This document shows positions 1 to 7,146 of a stretch of 34,051 bases of DNA, one piece after another. The notes beneath the pieces were generated by a model. That model saw only the letters and a list, made by a program, of their open reading frames with translations, did not search any database and was not told the origin of the DNA. Made by a program: the position numbers and the translations under genes. The DNA is from a virus. Positions within the stretch are counted from its first letter, which is position 1. The number at the start of each line of letters is the position of its first letter. The stretch lies in IMG/VR virus record IMGVR_UViG_3300005613_000231, positions 1-34,051 of that record, one strand, 5' to 3'.

Positions 1-900
1 CCGCCGCCCCCCCTAAACAACGGGGCCAACTGCGGCACGCTCATCGCCAGCACGGTCAACGGCGGGGCCGGCCCCGACTTTGCGGGCACGTTCTTCGCGA
101 GCCGGCTGCAACAGGAGGTGCTCGGCACCGCGGCGCTGCTCGACGTGGGCACCGGAGCCAACCAGGTGGTGCAGCTCGACGGGTCGAGCCGCCTGCCCGC
201 GGTCGATGGCAGCCAGCTCACCAACCTGCCGGCTGCGTCGGCGACGTGCATTACCAACCTCGTGGCGCCGACCTGGTATTGGGACCCGGCCGAGAACGCG
301 GAGGGCACGAACCGCGAAATCCAAGCGTTCGGCTACCCCGGCTCGCTGATGCACAACGGGTGCGGGTTCAGCGCATGGGCGAGCAACGGCTCAACCAGCT
401 ATTTTCAGATCAGCAGTGCCGATTTCGGCCGCCCGGCGTCGTACACGATGCTCTACGCCTATCGCCCGCAGTCGAACACATCGCACTGGATCGCTGGCTC
501 CGGGTCGTCGGGAAACCCGACGTTCGCGGCGACTACTCGCAATAGCAGCGGCGATCTGGTCGCGTACGTCGGGGACAACACGAATTGGGTATCGTCGACC
601 GTTGCGGGCGCGTTCACGCCCGGCCAGTGGGTTATCGTCGCGCTCAGGTACACGGACGGCGAGTCAACGACCGACATCTGGCTCGACGGCGTTGCGCAGT
701 CGCCGACCGATGCGGGCGGTGGCACGCTGCCGACCTCGACCGGAGCGACCGCCTATGCGTTCTCCATCGGGCGTCAAGGCACGTTCTCCGGGTCGAGCAC
801 GATCGGCAGCATCGGCCCGGTCTACTTTTGGGAAAGCGCGCTGACCGACCCGCAGGTCGAGGCCGAGTCGGCGTTGCTCGAAGCGAAGTTTGGGCTGTAG
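1..900 (+). CDS. Tail fibre / receptor-binding protein with LamG-like domain, 5' partial
   Basis: The frame is open from the first base, so the N-terminus lies outside the window; 299 residues are visible. Residues about 50-75 contain LDGSSRLPAVDGSQLTNL, a linker typical of phage tail fibres. The C-terminal part (about residues 85-299) is rich in beta-prone sequence with a pattern of aromatic and Gly residues (SYTMLYAYRP, GQWVIVALRYT, TDIWLDGV, AYAFSIGRQG, GSIGPVYFWESALTDPQVEAESALLEAKFG) that matches concanavalin A-like LamG/pentraxin folds, which bind carbohydrate. It probably recognises a host surface glycan. It lies directly upstream of the lysis genes. The family call is by pattern; receptor specificity is unknown. 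Confidence 0.8.
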   Translation, partial: PPPPLNNGANCGTLIASTVNGGAGPDFAGTFFASRLQQEVLGTAALLDVGTGANQVVQLDGSSRLPAVDGSQLTNLPAASATCITNLVAPTWYWDPAENAEGTNREIQAFGYPGSLMHNGCGFSAWASNGSTSYFQISSADFGRPASYTMLYAYRPQSNTSHWIAGSGSSGNPTFAATTRNSSGDLVAYVGDNTNWVSSTVAGAFTPGQWVIVALRYTDGESTTDIWLDGVAQSPTDAGGGTLPTSTGATAYAFSIGRQGTFSGSSTIGSIGPVYFWESALTDPQVEAESALLEAKFGL

Positions 901-907
901 GACAACC

Positions 908-1138
908 ATGACCGGCATGCGCAAGTTCTGGGCCCTGGGCCTGTGCCTCCTCGCGCTCGTCATCCTCGGCGCCCTCGCGGCGTGGCTGTCACTGCCCGGC
1001 GACTCGCTCGGCGATCTGGTGTCCGGTGTCGTGCTTCTCGGTGCGTCCTACATGGGCGGCAACGTCGGCGAGCACGCGATGCGGGCGTGGGCACTGCGCG
1101 GCGCGCCGCCGCAGGCGAGCGTCGAGCCCGAGCCATGA
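908..1138 (+). CDS. Small two-helix membrane protein, holin candidate
   Basis: This is a 76-residue protein with two hydrophobic stretches: residues about 5-26 (FWALGLCLLALVILGALAAW) and about 32-50 (LVSGVVLLGASYMGGNVG). It has a short basic N-terminus and an acidic, Pro-rich tail. Small size, two membrane helices and placement directly before the endolysin, with an ATGA overlap, suggest a holin that permeabilises the inner membrane. A second in-frame ATG at 917, three codons downstream, could give two start forms like the dual-start holins of lambda-type phages; this is inference. The function could equally be an antiholin. Confidence 0.7.
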   Translation: MTGMRKFWALGLCLLALVILGALAAWLSLPGDSLGDLVSGVVLLGASYMGGNVGEHAMRAWALRGAPPQASVEPEP

Positions 1139-1785
1139 CGGCGCCGCCGCGGTACGTCGACCCGCGACACCTGCACCCGCGGTTCCTGCCGATCTACCTC
1201 GCCGTCGCCGACGACGTCGAGCACGCGGGGCTCCCGTTCGAGCCGTTCGAGCTGTGGCGCTCGCCCGAGCGGCAGCGGTGGGCGCTCTCTCAGAAGACTA
1301 CGATGCTCGACCAGTGGCAGAGCAGGCACCAGCACGGGCTCGCGTGTGACTTCGTCGGTCGCGACGAGGGCGGTCGCTGGTCTTGGTCGGACGACCTGCC
1401 GTGGGGCGAGCTCGGCCGCATCTACGCCCGCAACGGCCTGACCGGCGGATTCGACTGGGGCTGGGACTTCCCACACGGCGAGCTCAACCTGACCAACTGG
1501 CGCCGATTGATGGTGGGCAAGTGGCACACGCGCGACGTCGAGTGGCTGGGATTCATCCTCGAGCGCGCGCGCAACGCTCGCCCGCATATCGGTTGGCTGC
1601 AGCGTCAGCTCCGCGCGCGAGCCCGCGAAGTCGGCGACATCGACGGAGCGTTCGGCCCGCAGACGGAGAGGGCGGCGTCCGAGGAGTGCGCGCACCTCGG
1701 CATCGCGTGGCAGGGCGGAATGACGCGCGACATCGTGTGGGATCTGACCGTGTCGATCCTGCACAGCGGGAGTCTCGCGACATGA
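1135..1785 (+). CDS. M15-family peptidase endolysin with peptidoglycan-binding domain
   Basis: A 216-residue protein. Residues about 38-117 carry the M15 (VanY / L-Ala-D-Glu peptidase) signature: an S-x-H-x-x-G-x-A-x-D motif with S63, H65, G68 and D72, and a downstream His at FDWGWDFPHGEL (H114); H65, D72 and H114 are the expected zinc ligands. Residues about 140-205 (IGWLQRQL, DIDGAFGPQTERA) match a peptidoglycan-binding type 1 domain. It should cleave peptide stems of murein to release virions. There is no signal peptide, so it relies on a holin. The start is the ATG that overlaps the stop of the preceding gene (ATGA). Confidence 0.87.
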   Translation: MTAPPRYVDPRHLHPRFLPIYLAVADDVEHAGLPFEPFELWRSPERQRWALSQKTTMLDQWQSRHQHGLACDFVGRDEGGRWSWSDDLPWGELGRIYARNGLTGGFDWGWDFPHGELNLTNWRRLMVGKWHTRDVEWLGFILERARNARPHIGWLQRQLRARAREVGDIDGAFGPQTERAASEECAHLGIAWQGGMTRDIVWDLTVSILHSGSLAT

Positions 1786-2060
1786 TCGACCGTCTGCGAA
1801 ACGTACCCGCGTGGGTGTGGTGGGTGGTCGCGTCGATCGTCGGCGGCGCGGTGCTGGCGTGGGCGACTGGCTCCTTGGGCGCAGCCGGCACCGTCGTTGC
1901 CGTTGGCGGCGCCGCGGCGGCCAGCGAAGGGGCGCGCGAGCGGGCGCGGCGGGCGACCGCGGAGGCCGAGTCCGTCAAGCTGCGTCCGCTCCCGCCCCGG
2001 GCCGAGCGGCCGACCGTCGACCCCGGGCGATGGGACTCCGGCCCGGCGGGGCGCGACTGA
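1782..2060 (+). CDS. Small membrane protein of lysis cassette
   Basis: A 92-residue protein with one long or two short hydrophobic helices at residues about 9-50 (VWWVVASIVGGAVLAWATGS and GAAGTVVAVGGAAAASEG), followed by a basic, Pro/Arg-rich soluble tail. It overlaps the endolysin stop by four bases (ATGA) and abuts the next gene, so it is co-translated with the lysis genes. It is a candidate for the true holin, an antiholin or a spanin component; sequence alone does not decide. No family recognised. Confidence 0.65.
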   Translation: MIDRLRNVPAWVWWVVASIVGGAVLAWATGSLGAAGTVVAVGGAAAASEGARERARRATAEAESVKLRPLPPRAERPTVDPGRWDSGPAGRD

Positions 2061-2578
2061 TGCGCATCGCTGCCCTGTTGCTAACTGCGCTGGCATTCGT
2101 TGCCGCGCGAGACGCCCGCGCCCAGGGTACGGGCGAGTGGGTCCGGGCGGACGGGTCCGCGGTCTACATGCCCTGCCCGAACGCGCGGGAGTACGGCGCG
2201 CGCACGCGCATCCCCGCCAGTTGTCGCGTCGCCCACCCCGGCATCCTCTACACGGTCAAGCGCGACGCCCGCGCCGAGGCGGACGCGGCGGAGCTCGCCG
2301 CCGCCATCGTAGAGACTCGCGAGCTGCGGCTGACGGTCGAGAACGACCGGGCGGTCGTCGAGATGCTGCAGCGGGACGTCGCGGGCCTGGCCGCAGAGCA
2401 CGAGACCATCGCCGCCCAACTCGAGGCATGCGAGCGCCGGGCTGCGCAGCTCGACGCCGACAGGCGCGCGGCCGAGGCGCGGGAGCGGTCGTTCTCCTGG
2501 GGAGACGCCGCCATCGGTGCGGGCGCTGGCGCGATCGTCGCCGGGCTCGTCGTCGTGTTCCTCGTCGGTGCGCTGTGA
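2060..2578 (+). CDS. Secreted coiled-coil protein with C-terminal membrane helix, spanin-like
   Basis: A 172-residue protein. Residues 1-22 (MRIAALLLTALAFVAARDARAQ) form a Sec signal peptide ending in an A-x-A-like site. The middle (about 75-140) is a long Glu/Ala/Arg-rich coiled coil, and residues about 150-171 (IGAGAGAIVAGLVVVFLVGA) form a C-terminal membrane helix. A periplasmic coiled coil attached to a membrane is the architecture expected for a spanin that disrupts the outer membrane of a Gram-negative host, though the helix is C-terminal rather than N-terminal as in lambda Rz. Four Cys are visible. It starts one base inside the preceding stop (TGATG). Confidence 0.7.
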   Translation: MRIAALLLTALAFVAARDARAQGTGEWVRADGSAVYMPCPNAREYGARTRIPASCRVAHPGILYTVKRDARAEADAAELAAAIVETRELRLTVENDRAVVEMLQRDVAGLAAEHETIAAQLEACERRAAQLDADRRAAEARERSFSWGDAAIGAGAGAIVAGLVVVFLVGAL

Positions 2579-2895
2579 TGCGCGCGGCGTGGGTTGCGCT
2601 GGGATTCGCCATCGGCCTCGTTCCGAGTGCGGCTGCTGCGACCGGCGCGGCTGCCGACGAGTGGATCGCCGTGGTCATGTCGGCCGGCGCCATGCTGGCC
2701 GGCGGCGGCTCGCTGTGGAAGGTCGGCAGCGTCGCGCGTGAGTTCGGCGCGCTCGAGCAACGGGTCAAGACGATGGACGCCGAGGTCACCCGGCTGCGCG
2801 ACCGCGCGGTAATTGGAGACGTCTACGGGGCGGACATGGGCCGCGTGGAAACTCGGCTTCGCGCGCTCGAGCGCAAGACCGGGATTGAGTCGTGA
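2578..2895 (+). CDS. Small membrane/coiled-coil protein of lysis cassette
   Basis: A 105-residue protein with two hydrophobic segments at residues about 3-24 and about 29-48 (DEWIAVVMSAGAMLAGGGSL), followed by a charged helical region (LEQRVKTMDAEVTRLRDRA and METRLRALERKTG-like heptads). The first segment may be a signal peptide, leaving one membrane anchor. The layout resembles small phage proteins that anchor a coiled coil at the membrane. TGATG coupling to the upstream gene places it in the same transcript as the endolysin. Exact role unknown. Confidence 0.65.
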   Translation: MRAAWVALGFAIGLVPSAAAATGAAADEWIAVVMSAGAMLAGGGSLWKVGSVAREFGALEQRVKTMDAEVTRLRDRAVIGDVYGADMGRVETRLRALERKTGIES

Positions 2896-2906
2896 GGAGG
2901 TGTGCG

Positions 2907-3263
2907 GTGCGCTGTCTCATCGTTGACGACTACCCGCCAAAGCTGCATCTGTTGCGGCACATCATCCGGCAGTTGAGGCCCGACGCGGAATTGGTGACAG
3001 CCGAGTCGTTCACACAGGGTCGCGGGCTGATTATCAACGGCGGACCGTGGGACGTTGCGTTTTTCGACAACCGGCTGCACGACGGGTCGGGGATGGCGCT
3101 GCTGCGGCTCGCCCGAGAGCGACAGATCCCCGCTCTCGTGGTGTCCGCACACGACCCCGCGACCGTCGAGGAGATCCGCGAGGTGGTGCCGGTAAACGGC
3201 GTTGACCTCCTGCGCCAGCGCATCACGGGCGCGTTCTACGCGGCGGAGTTGTGTGATGGCTGA
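2907..3263 (+). CDS. Stand-alone CheY-like receiver domain protein
   Basis: A 118-residue protein, the size of one response-regulator receiver domain. It shows beta1 with the acidic pair (CLIVDDY, D7-D8), beta3 with the phosphoacceptor position (WDVAFFDNRLHDGSG, D54) and beta4 with the switch Ser (LVVSAHD, S80). The conserved Lys of beta5 is not in its usual context (NGVDLLRQR), so the switch may be altered. There is no output domain. The GTG at 2907 is preferred over the GTG at 2892 because AGGAGG at 2895-2900 lies six bases before it and the resulting protein starts at beta1. It sits among small lysis-region genes, which is unusual for a phage. Confidence 0.78.
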   Translation: MRCLIVDDYPPKLHLLRHIIRQLRPDAELVTAESFTQGRGLIINGGPWDVAFFDNRLHDGSGMALLRLARERQIPALVVSAHDPATVEEIREVVPVNGVDLLRQRITGAFYAAELCDG

Positions 3264-3582
3264 GACGTCGACCGCGTCGAAGGCGGCGCAGTGGGGCGCC
3301 ATCGCAGCAGCGATCGGGACCGGCATCGCGTCGCTGTGGCAGTCGATGGACGCCATGCCCGAGCGGCGAACGCGCCCGGCCATCGTGGAGACGCGCCGCG
3401 CCGTCGCAGACCACGCGGCGCGGATTGCCGTGCTCGAGGTGCGCATCGAGTATCTGGAGAGGGCGCGGTTCGGCGGCCAGGCAAAGCCGTCGCGGTCGGC
3501 GCTGGTCGACGTCAGGCGGCGAGCTCGGGCGGGGGCGCTGGCGGACATCCCGAGCGTGGACCAGTCCGGGCCGCCGGACTAG
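3256..3582 (+). CDS. Small protein with weak membrane segment and coiled coil
   Basis: A 108-residue protein. Residues about 11-30 (AAQWGAIAAAIGTGIASLWQ) form an amphipathic to weakly hydrophobic helix; residues about 44-75 form a heptad-like helix (VETRRAVADHAARIAVLEVR). The C-terminus is Arg-rich. The arrangement recalls XhlA-type membrane-associated phage proteins but no homology is claimed. It overlaps the receiver gene by eight bases and ends the rightward lysis operon; its TAG stop shares bases with the stop of the convergent gene in the palindrome CTAG. Confidence 0.6.
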   Translation: MAETSTASKAAQWGAIAAAIGTGIASLWQSMDAMPERRTRPAIVETRRAVADHAARIAVLEVRIEYLERARFGGQAKPSRSALVDVRRRARAGALADIPSVDQSGPPD

Positions 3583-3941
3583 GTCGGCGCCGCTTCGAGC
3601 GCAGCGACTAGCGCCTCGGCCTCGGTGGCGTGCCGGCGCTCGCTCATCCACTGAAACGTGGAGCCGTGATGATGGCCGCCGAGGACGCGGAACTCATAGC
3701 CCGAGGCGTGGGTATAGGCGGCAGTGACGCACGCCAGGCCATCGTCCCCCCACGCCTCCCGCACCAGCGCCAGGAGGCACCCTAAGGTTGCGGGGTCGGT
3801 GAGGTCGGGGAGGATGCTGCCGTCGGGCTCGACGATGGTTGCCCGGTCGCCGTACTCGTCGACCATCCCCGGCAACCACCGCCAACCCGCGCACGCGACC
3901 GCGCGCCGTGCCAGCCCGTCGAAGCGGGGGCTAGACGTCAC
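3579..3941 (-). CDS. Phage protein of the HATEAEA-tail family, function unknown
   Basis: A 120-residue protein starting at GTG. Visible features are a DLTDPATLGCLLALVREAWG segment and a C-terminal RRHATEAEALVAALEAAP helix, a combination recurring in small proteins of environmental phages whose role is unknown to me. It is apparently paralogous to the gene at 8065-8397, which has the same order of motifs. It is the last gene of the leftward early operon and overlaps its upstream neighbour by 11 bases. Confidence 0.72.
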   Translation of the reverse strand: MTSSPRFDGLARRAVACAGWRWLPGMVDEYGDRATIVEPDGSILPDLTDPATLGCLLALVREAWGDDGLACVTAAYTHASGYEFRVLGGHHHGSTFQWMSERRHATEAEALVAALEAAPT

Positions 3942-4206
3942 CGAAACTCTCCGGCTCGGCGGCCCGCTTCGGCTCGGCGTAGTGCTCCACCCGCCCGCCG
4001 TCGCTCAAGGCGGCCCGCCGACGCTCGCGCGCGTGGTCCTGAATCGCCGACCGAACGACAGCGATGGACGTCTCGACCGGCAGCCGCTGTCCGGTGGAGA
4101 AATGCACCACCACCGAGGACGGGCCGACCGCCTCGACGGCGACAACGCGGTCGGCGCGCACCATGGCGCCGGGGAGGTCGACCCACTCTATCTGTTGCTT
4201 ACTCAT
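3931..4206 (-). CDS. Hypothetical protein, 91 residues
   Basis: The first half looks like a small beta-sheet (IEWVDLPGAMVRADRVVAVE, SSVVVHFSTGQRLPVE), the second a charged helix. No recognised family. ATG start with no strong ribosome site; it follows a region of uncertain coding content (4217-4385). Its strand and its overlap with the downstream gene place it in the RecT/exonuclease operon. Confidence 0.65.
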   Translation of the reverse strand: MSKQQIEWVDLPGAMVRADRVVAVEAVGPSSVVVHFSTGQRLPVETSIAVVRSAIQDHARERRRAALSDGGRVEHYAEPKRAAEPESFGDV

Positions 4207-4216
4207 TCTTGCCCCA

Positions 4217-4408
4217 TTACGTCGATGTGTCCGGCGTGGTCAGTGCGCTCAGATCGCCCCGCTGAAATGCGAACGCCCGCTCAACATCCCTCGTAGCTTG
4301 GCGGCCGGGAGGATGAAGGCGGGCGCTGGAGCGCGGCAAAGTGCACTCACCGACATCTTCCACGCCGACCGGCGTGCAGTCCACCTCATTCAGTCGCCCA
4401 CCCCGCAA
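4217..4408 (-). CDS. Possible small ORF filling the gap between early genes
   Basis: A 63-residue frame containing VDCTPVGVEDVGECTLP and ending ALTTPDTST. The ATG at 4408 overlaps the upstream gene by 23 bases; a GTG at 4384 is another start. A competing 46-codon frame starts at the ATG of an ATGA overlap (4389) and ends near 4250. I cannot tell which, if either, is translated; the rest of the operon has no gap this long, so one of them is probably real. Confidence 0.25.
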   Translation of the reverse strand: MRGGRLNEVDCTPVGVEDVGECTLPRSSARLHPPGRQATRDVERAFAFQRGDLSALTTPDTST

Positions 4409-4985
4409 GGTCCTGGCCCGGGGCGAACCTCAGCTTGGTCGGCCGCACCTCCAGCGAGACGGGGCCAAAGTGCAGGCCGCCCGACTCCAGCGGGAGCGGG
4501 GCGTGCCACTTGGTCCACTCCGATGGCTCGCCGAGCGCGTCGACCACCGTGATGGTCCCGTCCTCGGCCACTTCTCGACGGTGCTCGACCTCGCGCCAGC
4601 GGTGGCGGACCTCGGTGTCCACGGTGAGCGTCATCACGTTGTTCTCGGGCCACCACCTCGGCCGATGCCTGTCCCGGTCGTAGCCCCACTCGACGGCCCA
4701 TCCGGTGACTCGCATCTCCGTGCAGCAGGCCGTCTTGGTATCGTCGGCCCACGCCCTCTTAGCGGCATCGGGCTGCTTCCTCTCGTTCCACCGCTCGGCC
4801 CTGGCGGTCATCATGTCGGCCAACCGCTCGGCTACGGCCTCGGCCGCCGCACGCGCCGCGCCCTCCGTCGTGTAGAGCCACGACAACTCGGGGTGCTCGC
4901 CGGCTCGGATGAGCGGGTGACTGCGCGGCTCGCGCACTTCCCACAGGGTTCGTTCGATTCCGTCCATGAGCGGTCGGTCACTCAC
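4386..4985 (-). CDS. Hypothetical protein of recombination operon, 199 residues
   Basis: The GTG start overlaps the RecT-like stop (GTGA); an ATG six codons further in (4967) is the alternative. The N-terminal half is helical and Ala/Arg-rich (GAARAAAEAVAERLADMMTA); the C-terminal half is beta-rich with many Trp and charged residues (WWPENNVMTLTVDTEVRHRW, HAPLPLESGGLHFGPVSLEV). No known domain recognised. Its position next to recT and the exonuclease suggests an early role in DNA metabolism or host takeover, by context only. Confidence 0.68.
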   Translation of the reverse strand: MSDRPLMDGIERTLWEVREPRSHPLIRAGEHPELSWLYTTEGAARAAAEAVAERLADMMTARAERWNERKQPDAAKRAWADDTKTACCTEMRVTGWAVEWGYDRDRHRPRWWPENNVMTLTVDTEVRHRWREVEHRREVAEDGTITVVDALGEPSEWTKWHAPLPLESGGLHFGPVSLEVRPTKLRFAPGQDLAGWATE

Positions 4986-5671
4986 CGCCCCAGCCTCCGC
5001 ATGATGTTGGCGTTGCCGCCGGACCGCTCGGGCGTGCGGCGGGTGCTGGTCGACTCGGTCGGCGTCAACTCGTCCACCGTGTAGACCCCGGCGAGGACGT
5101 CGGGATACACCGCGCGCGCCAACGACGTCGAGCACCGCGCGCGCAGCATCGCGGCCGGGTGCGACTTCCAGTTGCCCTTGCCGACCAGGCCGGCGGTCCG
5201 CGCCTGCTCGATCGTGTAGCTCATGCGCGTCGGCTCCGGGTCCTCGACGCGCTGCGTCTCGTAGACCGCGACCGTGTCGGTGCTCTCGACGAGCCGAAAG
5301 TAGCGGCAGGCCGGCGACGACTTCGCCGCCGCGGTCATCATCTCCGCTGACAGCGTCGGTCGTCCCTCGATGACGTGGATGGACCGCAGCGACTGCATCG
5401 GGGCGATGCCCATCTCCGCGCCGGTCAGGATCGCCATCAGAATGTTGGGCGGGTTGCCGGCGAAGGCCCGCGGCACCAACTGGCTGTTGCTGAGGATGTC
5501 CGCGAAGCGCATCGCCTCGTCGAGGGACATTGTGGTCCCCCGCATCACCGGCTCGACTCGGGCCGGCATCACCTCGTGGTCCTGCGGCGGCATCGCCTCG
5601 ACGACCTCGCCGAGTTCCGCCTGCACCATCTCGCCGCTCTGCGGCGCGTCCTCGTGGTTCTCGTCGCTCAT
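4982..5671 (-). CDS. RecT-like single-strand annealing protein
   Basis: A 229-residue protein. Residues about 45-115 (SLDEAMRFADILSNSQLVP, ILMAILTGAEMGIAPMQSL, VIEGRPTLSAEMMTAAA) follow the RecT-family pattern, in which an annealing core is preceded by a conserved helix describing substrate-binding positions. The later KSHPAAMLRARCSTSLARAV and YPDVLAGVYTVDEL segments also recur in phage RecT relatives. It would coat 3' single strands made by the neighbouring exonuclease and promote annealing during replication or repair. ATG start shares one base with the exonuclease stop (TGATG). The acidic N-terminus (residues 1-40) is probably disordered. Confidence 0.8.
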   Translation of the reverse strand: MSDENHEDAPQSGEMVQAELGEVVEAMPPQDHEVMPARVEPVMRGTTMSLDEAMRFADILSNSQLVPRAFAGNPPNILMAILTGAEMGIAPMQSLRSIHVIEGRPTLSAEMMTAAAKSSPACRYFRLVESTDTVAVYETQRVEDPEPTRMSYTIEQARTAGLVGKGNWKSHPAAMLRARCSTSLARAVYPDVLAGVYTVDELTPTESTSTRRTPERSGGNANIMRRLGR

Positions 5672-6651
5672 CACTTCTCCCGCTTGACCGTGACGCGCAG
5701 CGTGCGCGCCGCCTGGCCGATGTACCGGCACGCCTCGTAGGCTTCCGGGTATTCCTGCTCCAGTTGCTCGAGGTCGACCCGCTCGGGCGGCGACCCGTCC
5801 TTCCAGGTGACCTTGATGCCGCTCCCCGAGGACTCCTCGGAGTCGCCCATCAGCGCGCGCAGCTCGTTGGCCGCCTGCTTCACCCGCGCGTCGATGCGCT
5901 TCGACTCGTCGCGGAGCTCGTCGTATCGCCGCGCCGCCGCGGCGAGTTCGTCGTCCATCGGACGATCGCCCACCGGGGCACCTGCGGCGACGGTGAGCGC
6001 CTGCGTGCACGCCTGCGACGACTCGACGGGCGGCGGCTCTCCACCCACGACGTGCTTCTGCCACCACTCGCCCGCCACCTCGAGCAGGCGGTCGGAGAGC
6101 TCCGGGTCCCGCTCCATCGTGTACTCGCGGATGGAAGTTCCGCGGTAGAGCACCACCAGCACGCCGCGCGGCAGGCCGGTGACCGCGAGCCCCCAGGCCA
6201 ACTGGACCTGGTACGCCTCGGGCACGTTGCCCTCGCCGCACGTCGAGCCGGTCGGCCCCCAGTCCTCGCCGTAGCCGGCGGTCACCTTGCCCTCGTAGAG
6301 CATGCGCGGGTCGATGGCGCCGAGCTGCCCGCTGCCGTCGTGCTCAAAGCCGTCCGGCGAGACGAACGCCCAGGGGTGATCGTCGTGCCGCGCAATGACG
6401 TTGTCCATCCGGCGCAGAAACGTCTTGTTTCGGCGCTCCCACTCCATTGCGACCCACGCTTCGAGTCCGCTTCCGAGGTCCATCGCCTCGTTGCGATTCT
6501 CGGGCAGCGCCAGCCCGCGCTTGGACGCCCACACGGACCAGGGCGTCGCCCACTTGGACGCACCGAGAATCCCCGCGATGTCGGTCCCGCCGAGCCCGCG
6601 CTTGCGCGCCTCGAGCCAGTCCAGTCGGGTGTCGTATCGTTCGAGGATCAC
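5671..6651 (-). CDS. YqaJ-family PD-(D/E)XK recombination exonuclease
   Basis: A 326-residue protein. The N-terminus has the YqaJ signature RKRGLGGTDIAGILG (16-30) followed by TPWSVWASKRG. The catalytic positions look intact: D100 in FVSPDG and E120-x-K122 in IDPRMLYEGKV, with a downstream Q-motif helix (EAYQVQLAWGLAV). C-terminal residues about 230-285 form a coiled coil common in phage YqaJ proteins. The enzyme resects double-stranded ends to give 3' tails for the RecT-like partner encoded next. The gene overlaps both neighbours, so expression is coupled. Confidence 0.87.
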   Translation of the reverse strand: MILERYDTRLDWLEARKRGLGGTDIAGILGASKWATPWSVWASKRGLALPENRNEAMDLGSGLEAWVAMEWERRNKTFLRRMDNVIARHDDHPWAFVSPDGFEHDGSGQLGAIDPRMLYEGKVTAGYGEDWGPTGSTCGEGNVPEAYQVQLAWGLAVTGLPRGVLVVLYRGTSIREYTMERDPELSDRLLEVAGEWWQKHVVGGEPPPVESSQACTQALTVAAGAPVGDRPMDDELAAAARRYDELRDESKRIDARVKQAANELRALMGDSEESSGSGIKVTWKDGSPPERVDLEQLEQEYPEAYEACRYIGQAARTLRVTVKREK

Positions 6652-6851
6652 ACGGTCCCCCGATCGTCCTCGATGCGCTGCGCCTGGGCGTCAATCAGCC
6701 CGGCCCAAAATCCCGTCTCGTAATCGCCGCTGCCCATGTCTGCGTCGTCCGGGTCGCGGCCGTAGTAGGCGAAGCCCGCCTGCCAGCCGGCGTCGAACGC
6801 CTGCCGGTCGGTGAAGTGGCACACCTCTCCGCTCTGCATCCTGTAGTGCAC
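6648..6851 (-). CDS. Hypothetical small protein, 67 residues
   Basis: GTG start at 6851, supported by a GGAGAGGA-like ribosome site a few bases upstream. The sequence is aromatic-rich (AFDAGWQAGFAYYGRD, GDYETGFWAGLIDAQAQR), with two similar G-W/F-x-A-G motifs. No family recognised. It overlaps the exonuclease start by four bases (ATGA) and follows the XRE regulator gene. Confidence 0.65.
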   Translation of the reverse strand: MHYRMQSGEVCHFTDRQAFDAGWQAGFAYYGRDPDDADMGSGDYETGFWAGLIDAQAQRIEDDRGTV

Positions 6852-6876
6852 TGGTCCTCTCCCGTCTGTCTCTCGT

Positions 6877-7068
6877 CTACTGGTCCGGCACCAGGTCCCG
6901 CAACCTGACTCCGTAGACCTCGGCCATCCGGCCGAGCATGCGAATGTCGTGCATACCGTCGCGCTCCCAGCGCGCTATGGTCTGCTGCCACGTCTCCAGG
7001 GCCTTCGCTGCCTGCGCTTGCGTCAGGTCAGCGTCGCGGCGAGCCCGCCTCAAGATTGCTCCGTTCAT
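6877..7068 (-). CDS. XRE-family helix-turn-helix regulator, Cro-like
   Basis: A 63-residue protein that is nearly all one helix-turn-helix domain: RRARRDADLTQAQAAKALET (helices 1-2), then WQQTIARWERDG (recognition helix) and MAEVYGVRLRDLVPD. There is no oligomerisation or peptidase domain, so it is closer in size to Cro or small repressors than to CI. It probably binds the divergent control region immediately upstream (operator candidate 7110-7128) and sets the balance between the leftward recombination operon and the rightward replication operon. It is the first gene of the leftward transcript. Confidence 0.85.
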   Translation of the reverse strand: MNGAILRRARRDADLTQAQAAKALETWQQTIARWERDGMHDIRMLGRMAEVYGVRLRDLVPDQ

Positions 7069-7109
7069 GTGCTCACCGTAGCACAGCCCCGATGGGATGC
7101 AACGTAAAA

Positions 7110-7128
7110 AACAACATTGACGGTTGTT
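7110..7128. promoter_or_regulatory. Palindromic operator candidate
   Basis: AACAACATTGACGGTTGTT is an inverted repeat with 6-bp arms (AACAAC / GTTGTT) and a 7-bp centre. It lies in the only AT-rich patch of the divergent intergenic region and overlaps the candidate -35 element of the rightward promoter. The 19-bp span fits a dimeric XRE/Cro repressor site. Binding by the adjacent XRE protein is inferred from position. Confidence 0.55.
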
Positions 7129-7146
7129 AGACTGTGGCGTTACGGT
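7117..7146 (+). promoter_or_regulatory. Candidate rightward early promoter
   Basis: TTGACG (7117-7122), 18-bp spacer, TACGGT (7141-7146). The -35 matches the sigma70 consensus at five of six positions and the -10 at the key T, A and final T. It would start transcription about 25 bases before the gene at 7176. It overlaps the operator palindrome, as expected for a repressible early promoter. Confidence 0.45.

Noticed and set aside
2250-2790. Minus-strand frames antisense to the lysis genes (about 170 codons)
   Set aside because: Low-complexity Ala/Arg/Ser translations mirroring the plus-strand coiled-coil genes; no supporting start signals.
2892-2906. GTG at 2892 as start of the receiver gene
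   Set aside because: It would precede the AGGAGG ribosome site, which fits the GTG at 2907; the extra five residues add nothing to the receiver fold.
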